DNA of 64,000 nt. It comes from Pyronema omphalodes (Eukaryota > Ascomycota > Pezizomycetes > Pezizales > Pyronemataceae). How positions within the stretch are numbered: position 1 is the first letter of the stretch; each line of letters starts with the position of its first letter. Where the stretch lies: contig JAJJXM010000045.1 of the NCBI GenBank assembly GCA_024516155.1, forward strand, positions 186,001-250,000, written 5' to 3'. Below the pieces are notes generated by a model. The model worked only from the letters and a program-made list of their open reading frames with translations. It was not told the DNA's origin and ran no database searches. A program made the translations under genes and the position numbers. This document shows positions 57,504 through 64,000 of the stretch, piece after piece.

Positions 57504-58807
57504 ATGACTTCTGATTATAGTTACGGCCACAGCCCACGGCATCACGAAAGACGGCCGAGCAAACTTCGAGATGCATACGACGATCGCAGCAAGAAACGAC
57601 CCGCCTGAACACAACCGTATTGCAACCTCTCTCCGGTCAAAGGAAGACACCCGTACACGGTCGCGAGAGCTCCAAGTTCACATTCAAGTGTGAAGAATAT
57701 GGATTGCAGGAGCCAAACACACGATGATGATCGCAGAGTTGGAGACTACCGACTAGAGATTAGCCCTCATGACAACCATCAACGATGCAGAAGCGAAATT
57801 TGTACGCGGTCTCGAGCCCCCAGTCTCAATTTCGTCATCAGGACTACCGACAGAAGATGTCTTGATTACCCGCCACCACCTATTCCACGCAGGCCTAGCA
57901 TAAACCGCGACCCTACTCATGGCACCCACTCTGAACCAGGGTCGCATGCTACAAGGCGACGTTATTCTTTAGCCAGCCGAGGACGCCATCTAGATTATCC
58001 ACCGGCGCCAGTTCCAGCAAAGACGGGTTTGGAAAGACGCGATGAACTGCGCGCGAGTAGAGGGTCTCGGTTGGTTGAAAATGAATTACGACATTCTTCG
58101 TCAGCACCGGAACACCTGCTGGAATATCCTCCACCGCCTCATAGGCACCATCACATGCAGGATAGAAAAGACGTCCTTCCTTAACTGCCCGTAAAGACCA
58201 GCTGGAATATCCTCCGCCACCGCCAAGGTGCTTAACGCACACAAAATGCTCGACCATCCACTCAGAGTCAGATGAAGATGACTATTCTTACCAACGTAGA
58301 ATCCAGTCATCAACAGTCCAAAAACAACATCCCAACCACCCGCCTGCCTACGAATATCCCGATCCACCAATCATGGCCTACGACTACGCTCCATCCCCGG
58401 GCGATCGCTTTGTCAGACCCGCTAAATTTGCAAGCCCAAGTCCTCAGCGACTCGCTAATCAGATGGGAAAGAAGGATGTTTTGTCGAAATCACTTATCCC
58501 AAGTGATAGCCGTGAAGACGATACTGAAAGTGTCATTGGCGAGTGGAAGGCTCTTCTCAACGGTGAAACAGGAGGGGCAGAGTTGGATGATATCCGTTAT
58601 CAACTGGAGATGGAGTCGTATCGGCGTGCATGGTCCGCAATGGCCAAGTATCCGCCATCACAGTATTATGGGTATGGTGAGGTTTACGATCCAGGATATC
58701 CGCATCCGGAGAATGGGCAGATGATTTTTATGCGCATGGGTGGCCGGAGTGTGGGGGTATCTGACGGGACGACAGTTTGCTGTAGGTGGATAATAGGCTT
58801 AGGGTAG
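57504..58807 (+). CDS. unknown Arg/Tyr/Pro-rich protein with repeated YPPPP motif
   Basis: ATG 57504 begins MTSDYSYGHSPRHHERRPSK. Codon 35 is a TGA (57606-57608), after which the same frame stays open to 58184. A second break there is healed by one extra A in the tract 58166-58169, giving a frame that runs to 58807. The protein is Arg/His-rich and repeats a motif: LDYPPPPIP, LDYPPAPVP, LEYPPPPHR, LEYPPPPPR and YEYPDPP, suggesting a proline-rich ligand for WW or SH3-type domains. The C-terminal part (YQLEMESYRRAWSAMAKYPP, YGYGEVYDPGYPHPENGQMI) looks more ordered. Family unknown. The TGA may be a CGA-to-TGA change or an error. Confidence 0.5.
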
Positions 58808-59168
58808 GGATATTGTGGCAGGCTGCGTTGTCTATGGCGATTAGTGTTATCAGGAGCCGTGGGTTTTCGCATGCAGCAACTACCCGGTTGAGCACCTCTC
58901 TAAGCTTATTCACGCAAACCCATAGCACCAACGTGCAATGGTTTGGAAAAAAATTAAGAGAAGGAGTATAGCATAAGGTGGTTCATTAGACGGTCATGTG
59001 AATTTGTTGGGGGAGTTATGTTATTGTGGGGTTATGACCTAGTTCGGTCTGATTGTTAATTACGGCTTTTTTTAATACGGAGATTATTAAATTCTTCATC
59101 TTTTAATCATACAGCTTAGTTGCCTCCTTATTTTTATCCACGGATGTCTAACGTCCACAGGAAATATC
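58808..59168. other. intergenic, convergent gene ends
   Basis: AT-rich spacer between the 3' ends of two convergent genes. No feature seen beyond possible polyadenylation-type AT runs. Confidence 0.5.
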
Positions 59169-60651
59169 CTATTCGTCGATATCCATGGGATCTCCGTGAT
59201 CATCGTACTCATCGACGTCCTCCCCCTCCTCCTCGTTGTCTTCCTGCTCATCCTCTTCAGTGTCTTCCTCCTCGCCCTCCTCACCCTGAGCGTCTTCTTC
59301 CTCGTCCTGCTCTTCCCCGCTTTCTTCTTCCTCTTCCTGCTCTTCCCCGCTTTCCTCTTCCTCGTCCTGCTCTTCATAATAGCTCTGCGCACAACCGTTC
59401 TCTTCCTCCCCTTCAAACTCCTCTTCCTCGCTCTCTTCCTCCTCGTGCTCTTCCTGCTCACACTCTTCGTCTTCGCTCTCTTCCTCGGCCTGCTCAATAT
59501 CGCTCTCTTCCTCTCCGCTTTGCTGGTCTTCTGCGCTTTGCTCCTCTTCACCGCTTTCATCATCTCTATCGTCTTCCTCTTCGCCATCCTGACTGTCCTC
59601 CTCCTGACCTCCCTCTTCTTCACTTTCATCACCTCTATCCTCTCCATCCATCTCTTCCTCTTCACCGCTTTGTTCCTCCTCACTCTCCTCCTCGCCGTGT
59701 CTTGTACGCCTTTCAACCTCCTCTTGCTCTTCTTCTTCATCGTATTCCTCTTCCTCGCTGTCGTCTAAGACCTGGCCCCTGTTTACTACATACCGTTCGA
59801 CCTCCTCTTCCTCGTATTCCTCTTCTTCATCTTCTTCTTCATCGCTGTGATGCAAGACCTGGCCCTTCCTCATTGCGTTCATCTCAACCTCCTCTTCCTC
59901 GTATTCCTCTTCCTCATATTCCTCCTCCTCGAAGCCCTCTTCCTCGCTATCATCTAGAACCCGACCCTTCCTCTTGCCGTGTCCCGCATACCCTTCAACC
60001 TCCTCTTCCCCGTATCCCTCTTCCATCTCCTCGCTATCCCCCTGCCATAACCCTCCTCCTCCTCACCCCGCATCTCCTCTTCATCCCCACATTCCCCATC
60101 ATCCCCATCATCCCTCTCCCTCTCCACCACCCTCCCCCAAGGCCCCGGATCCGTACGCTCCCTCTCAACACCAAAATTCCCGCTCAAGCTAACGCCTCCA
60201 TTCGGGAGAACTTTGACATCATAAACCCCAGCTGCATGATCTTTCGGATACAGTTATCGGATAGGCCGGTGATTCCGTTGGTTCGGTATTCTTGCGCGAT
60301 TTGCAGTTTGAGGAGTGTAGGGCTTTTTGTTGTGGTGTGAGGACGGGGGAAGGAGGGGGGAAGGGGGGAGGGGAAGGGGCGGGGGGAGGGGCGGGGGGAG
60401 GGGAGGGTACTGGTACTGGTTGATGGGATTTGTGGGATTTGCGGGGTTTGTGGGATTTGTGGGATTTGTGGGATTTGTGGGATTTGTGGGATTTGTGGGA
60501 TTTGTGGGATTTGTGGGATTTGTGGGGTTTGTGGGATTTGGGATTTATGAGATTTATGGACTTTATGGGATTTGTGGGAGTTATGAGCCTTGTGAGAGGA
60601 GTCATAGGGTGTGGTGACTCGGCGGTATGGGGTAGGGGAGGACTCCGGCAT
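59169..60651 (-). CDS. unknown protein: Pro-rich repeat, short ordered core, very acidic tail
   Basis: ATG 60651 opens MPESSPTPYRRV. A His/Lys stretch is followed by a run of IPQ tripeptide repeats (9-bp DNA repeat), a Pro/Ser linker and a conserved-looking core (LLKLQIAQEYRTNGITGLSD, NCIRKIMQLG, then VYDVKVLPNGGVSLSGNFGV). The last 285 residues are dominated by Glu/Asp, with VLDDSEEEE-type repeats, and end MDIDE. Two frame breaks occur at short tracts (60226-60229 and 60038-60042), each healed by one extra G on the minus strand. Acidic tails of this kind occur in nuclear chaperone-like proteins, but that is only a compositional analogy. No family recognised. Confidence 0.5.
60429..60545 (-). 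repeat. 9-bp coding minisatellite (tttgtggga)
   Basis: About twelve head-to-tail copies of tttgtggga or close variants. On the minus strand each copy encodes Ile-Pro-Gln in the frame of the surrounding gene. Confidence 0.9.
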
Positions 60652-61465
60652 TGTAGCGGGTGTGATGAAGATGTTATTTGAGTTTGTGGTTTGTGGTGTG
60701 CGGTTGTGATAGATTTGCCTTGGTATATGCGGTTACTTGACTGGATATTATGGGCAGAGGGAAAGGATTGCGGTGTTGAGCTGGTCAAGTGGTGATGTTG
60801 TTTGAATTTGTGGTTTGTTGTATGGAGATGTGTGCGGCTGTGATGGATTTCGCGGTGGTAGACGCGGCCTAATCAAGAGTATGATTTTGCAGACGGGATT
60901 AGCGGTTGATAAAGGCTGTTGATTTTGTTTGGAGAATGTAGGATTGATGATTGTGCTGGATTGTGCGCGGTTGGAGTGTTTCAAGACTTGTTGGTTTGGA
61001 GTGGTGATTGGTAGGTGGTGGGCGGTGTGTGGTTGTTTGTTTGCTTGGTGTGGCTGTGTGGCAAGCAGTCGGAGTCGAGGCGGGCCCGGGCGGGGGTTCA
61101 GATATCTGAGGATGAGCAGAGGTTGACGATTTTGTCCCTGTGGATTGTCACATTCAGCGCTTCACTACTGTTTCTAACAAGTAAGCAAATTCAAAACAGA
61201 ACGACAAATGCATTCTAATCAACATAAAGCAAGAACAAAACATGCATCTACGTCAAAATTTAAAGACAAAAACTACTTCTGATCCAAGTACTTGATCCAA
61301 ACTCATCGCGCAATGGCGAACGCATGCTACAACCCATACAAAAAACAAATTACTTTCGCGGTTTCCAAATACTGCACATGATGCAGAATTACTTCCCAAC
61401 ATGACACAACATGACACAACTGCAATACTAAAACACTCAAGCATCAATCATAAACTCGTTAGACA
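60652..61465. other. intergenic, no supported gene
   Basis: Upstream of the acidic-tail gene and downstream of the RING gene. No convincing frame. AT-rich with a plausible 3' UTR of the RING gene at its right end. Confidence 0.5.
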
Positions 61466-62565
61466 TTAAGTCCTTCTACCATGTGTAACTTCCCTGCGTG
61501 GCCACTCATAGCCTATAAGATCCAGAATATTCAACTCCATCCTCGGCGGTGGTTTCGGTTCCCGGATAGGTATCAAAGCAAGCTTAATGAACCTGTGCAG
61601 CCATATGTCCGCTGTGTACTTTGCATTTTCCCTACGACAGATCGGACAACGCCTTCCATAGCATCCCATAGCTTCTGTCGATCTTTTATGGCATTCCCAA
61701 CAAACCACATGTCCACAACTACCTGTAACAGGTTTATTGACTGTCTCATAACAAATCGGACATTGAAGCTCATTCAATAAGGCCTCTCTTGTGTTCTCGA
61801 GATCCAAAGTCCCAGTAGTAATCGCAATCGGGATTCCTTCGATGATATCGAAGATTTTCCTGAGGATGATGTGCTCCGAACATTCTGAGACATGGTGGTA
61901 ACGGAATGGACACCCGTTGTCGGGACAAACGATGATTGAAGATGACGGGTCTGAGGCATCTTTCGCGCGGTCGGATGCTTTCTTAAAGCTCACGTACATG
62001 CAGGGGAGAATCATTGCCCGAATAAACCGGAGAAGAGCCGTTCGCCCCCGGATTCCCGGGTAATCAAGAAGATTATCCAGCCATGTCATTGTAGGGCCGA
62101 CAGAGATATTGAACTGTAGCCAGTTTGAGGGCTCGTAAGAGACCCGAGCTAATGAGTTGAGGCGTTGGCTGATGAGTGGTGGATGTGCAGTTCTGCGGCG
62201 AATTTGGGAAGCTGGCCTTTTAAATCATCAGTAAGTTCAGGAGTCGAAATATTCATCAAAAGGAAAAAAGAGAACGTTACCGGTACCTTGCTGGAGGGCG
62301 TGGTGAACAAGTATCAAGTGTTTTAGGAACTTTTACTGGAGTGCAGCCTTGTTCAACGTGCCAATGTCGTATTGAGAGGATTCGGTGGAGCAGAGGTTGG
62401 GAATTTTGAAACTGAGGTGGAGTGGAGACACCACATCCTTTGCCGGCACAGTAATCACACGGTTTCACTCGACCACGTGCTTTGGGTTAGGTTTTTCACA
62501 ATGTCAGACATGGCGGAGTAGTGGAAGTTAGTGGAGTGAAGATAACTTGTGTTACAGGATTTCAT
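61466..62565 (-). CDS. RING-finger protein, probable E3 ubiquitin ligase, three exons
   Basis: The C-terminal half carries a C3HC4 RING: CPICYETVNKP, then SCGHVVCWEC and RRCPICRRE. RING domains bind E2 enzymes, so a ubiquitin-ligase role is likely, with unknown substrate. Exon 3 is 62216-61466. A 64-nt intron (GTAACG donor, AAAAG acceptor) joins it in frame to exon 2 (62479-62281), which begins RGRVKPCDYCAGKGC, a small Cys cluster. A proposed 10-nt first exon (62565-62556, ATGAAATCCT) is joined through a 76-nt intron with CTAAC nine bases before its end; this start is inferred. The total is 319 residues. Before the RING, VCPDNGCPFRYHHVSECSEH may be another zinc site. No membrane segment seen. 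Confidence 0.75.
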
Positions 62566-63399
62566 GTATGTAGTGGAAACTCCGTTGTGGAAATTGTCTT
62601 AGAATTCAAGTTTTGAAATGTTTTGATCATGACAATTCTGAGAAGGCACAAATTACAGAGGGGTGGGGAAGGTGGAAGGCACGTCAAATCTCTGTACTGT
62701 AGAAGTTCTATCATTACACACACACATATATTAATAATACTATTACAATAACAAGCTTCCAGTCTAAATCTAGTAAAAAGGTAAAGTCACCTCCCTGTAT
62801 TTGAATATACATGAAAACTAATCACGGATATATGAGGATCGAAATAGGAAGGCATTTTCAAAATCTTATATTAGGAGAAAGCGTTTTCAATACCTGAAAT
62901 GAGTTAATATAGGCATTGCACACATTAATGGGTGTCTGACGCAGGGGCGAGGTGGCGAGTACCTGCTTCAACAGACATGCCATTTGCATACTATCTCTTT
63001 GCTAAGCCCAATCCTTCATGTACGTTGAGTTCGATTTTTCATACCGTGAGATTAAGGGCTGTCAGATGGCTTTGGCATCTTGATTCCTGAAGCTGGTATA
63101 TTGATGAGGGTTAGTGCAACATGAAGCGGTATAAATACCCTCGTCTCCCAGCGATCTTTCAAGTAGTGAACGCACCTGCATATGACCCACACAAATTCTG
63201 AAGCGAACACTTGTTCTATCATCCTCCATCCAAAAAGTTACTCAGTCTCTGCTGGGTTTGTAGCTCGCCTCCATTTCTCATTTCATGTTATGGTATGATT
63301 TTCCGTTGATTTCGAATACCTCAACAGCTCGCCATATTCGGATTTTCAGCTTCACGCGTTAGCCCGTCTTTAAATGTTTGCCTTCTCAATCCTCGCTTA
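62566..63399. other. intergenic, no supported gene
   Basis: AT-rich, with a short CA/TA run near 62718-62735. No gene seen. A TTA at 63397-63399 is the probable target copy of the Harbinger element. Confidence 0.5.
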
Positions 63400-64000
63400 G
63401 GCCGCGTTTGGTTCGCCAACGGCCGTTTGGTGCAAACGGTCTCAAAACGGTCGGACCATGGAGCAACCGTTATGATTTTGTGTTGAGAAGGTGTTTGGTT
63501 GGGCGACCGTCTGTTGCCACGCAGAGACCCCTGTCGCCCCACCAAACATCTTCAACGCTGCTGCAAATTTTGACCGTGAAGACTTCCTTCCCCAGTGTAT
63601 AGATCAATTTCCGGTCTCAACAATGCCGCCTAAGAGTACGAATAGACGCAGCAAACGTGACGCAAATCTAAAAAAGTGCTGACGGGCATCCTGAGGACTT
63701 TGAGGGTTCGGCGTGGATGGGCATTGAGAATTTTGCGCGCGAAAATGTCTCCAGTGCGAATGGAAGTGCGGACAGGCGTCTTTAAAAGGTAGAAACGTGT
63801 GTACAAGGCGAGAATAATGGCGATTTTACGGCGTTTTAGTTGTATTTTTTTGCGCTGTGCGAGGGTTTCTTCCGGAGTCATTTTTTCGGTGGTTGTGTTG
63901 CGTCTTGTCAGTTGCAAACGGTTGCAAACGGTGCTGGCGAGGTCCTTTTGCAACCGTTTGCAACCGTTTGGGACTGGAAAATGAAACGGTTGGTGTCAAA
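63400..64000. mobile_element. PIF/Harbinger-type element, left part, cut by window edge
   Basis: The element begins GGCCGCGTTTGGTTCGCC directly after TTA (63397-63399), fitting the family's GC-rich ends and 3-bp TWA target duplication. Many copies of CAAACGG or its complement lie in the subterminal parts (63430-63470 and 63910-63990). A transposase fragment lies inside. The right end is outside the window, so the inverted repeat is not confirmed. Confidence 0.65.
63630..63881 (-). pseudogene. PIF/Harbinger transposase N-terminal fragment
   Basis: From ATG 63881 the 83-residue frame has a basic start (AQRKKIQLKRRK) and then RTSIRTGDIFARKILNAHP followed by LKVLRMPVSTFLDLRHV, matching the conserved N-terminal pattern of HARBI1/PIF nucleases (S-x-x-TG, a hydrophobic helix, HP and an RM-x-x-x-x-F-x-x-L block). 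The frame then stops, and no DDE catalytic region follows, so this is a deletion derivative that would depend on a full-length relative. Confidence 0.6.

Noticed and set aside
59120..60340. 406-codon plus-strand Pro/Leu-rich frame, and a Leu/Phe-rich frame at 59196-59768
   Set aside because: They are reverse-strand readings of the Glu/Asp-rich tail (gag/gaa codons give ctc/ttc).
60327..60617. plus-strand frame with GFV repeats
   Set aside because: Shadow of the 9-bp minisatellite that encodes IPQ on the minus strand.

Overview
This window looks like nuclear DNA of a filamentous fungus, probably an ascomycete. The signs are short introns (about 50-90 nt) with GTAAGT-type donors and CTAAC branch sites, TATA-led intergenic promoters, Tad-like LINEs encoding endonuclease, reverse transcriptase and RNase H, a Ty3/gypsy element, a PIF/Harbinger fragment, and stop codons that look like CGA-to-TGA changes (RIP-like). 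The species cannot be fixed from the sequence; a repeat-rich genome of the Pezizomycetes type is a guess. Much of the DNA is mobile or duplicated, and host genes lie in islands.

Layout. 1-3658: 5' part of a broken Ty3/gypsy element on the minus strand. 3709-7481: decayed Tad-like LINE (minus). 9879-11093: unknown two-exon gene (plus). 13389-16641: divergent CNOT9/Rcd1 (Caf40) homologue with a long Pro/Gln-rich N-terminus (minus). 17.1-28.3 kb: large imperfect inverted duplication whose arms surround an intact six-exon gene for a 25-residue-repeat protein (21922-24727, minus). 28.3-29.2 kb: decayed gene. 30.5-56.9 kb: tandem segmental duplication. Each unit carries the same three unrecognised genes, here called X (M-G-S-R-P repeats), Y (50-residue repeats) and Z (acidic N-terminus). 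Unit A holds a 5'-truncated LINE copy and unit B holds a 6.56-kb full-length LINE, each with a perfect 15-bp target-site duplication. Unit B also holds a 1338-bp non-autonomous DNA transposon packed with GGTGTTTA motifs. 57.5-62.6 kb: a YPPPP-motif gene, a gene with a Pro-rich repeat and an acidic tail, and a three-exon RING-finger gene. 63400-64000: start of a PIF/Harbinger element cut by the window edge.

Caution. Many reading-frame breaks can be explained by one base missing from a short homopolymer, usually of G or C. They occur in host genes and transposons alike, and in one case the duplicated copy still has the longer tract. Some apparent pseudogenes may therefore be consensus errors. 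The in-frame stop codons and the two-base differences between duplicated copies are better candidates for real decay.

Function. Apart from the CNOT9-like protein (CCR4-NOT deadenylase complex), the RING protein (probable E3 ubiquitin ligase) and the transposon enzymes, no gene could be assigned. The unknown genes share a style: low-complexity or tandem-repeat proteins rich in P, Q, S, N, Y or E/D. No rRNA, tRNA, CRISPR array or operon-like cluster was found.
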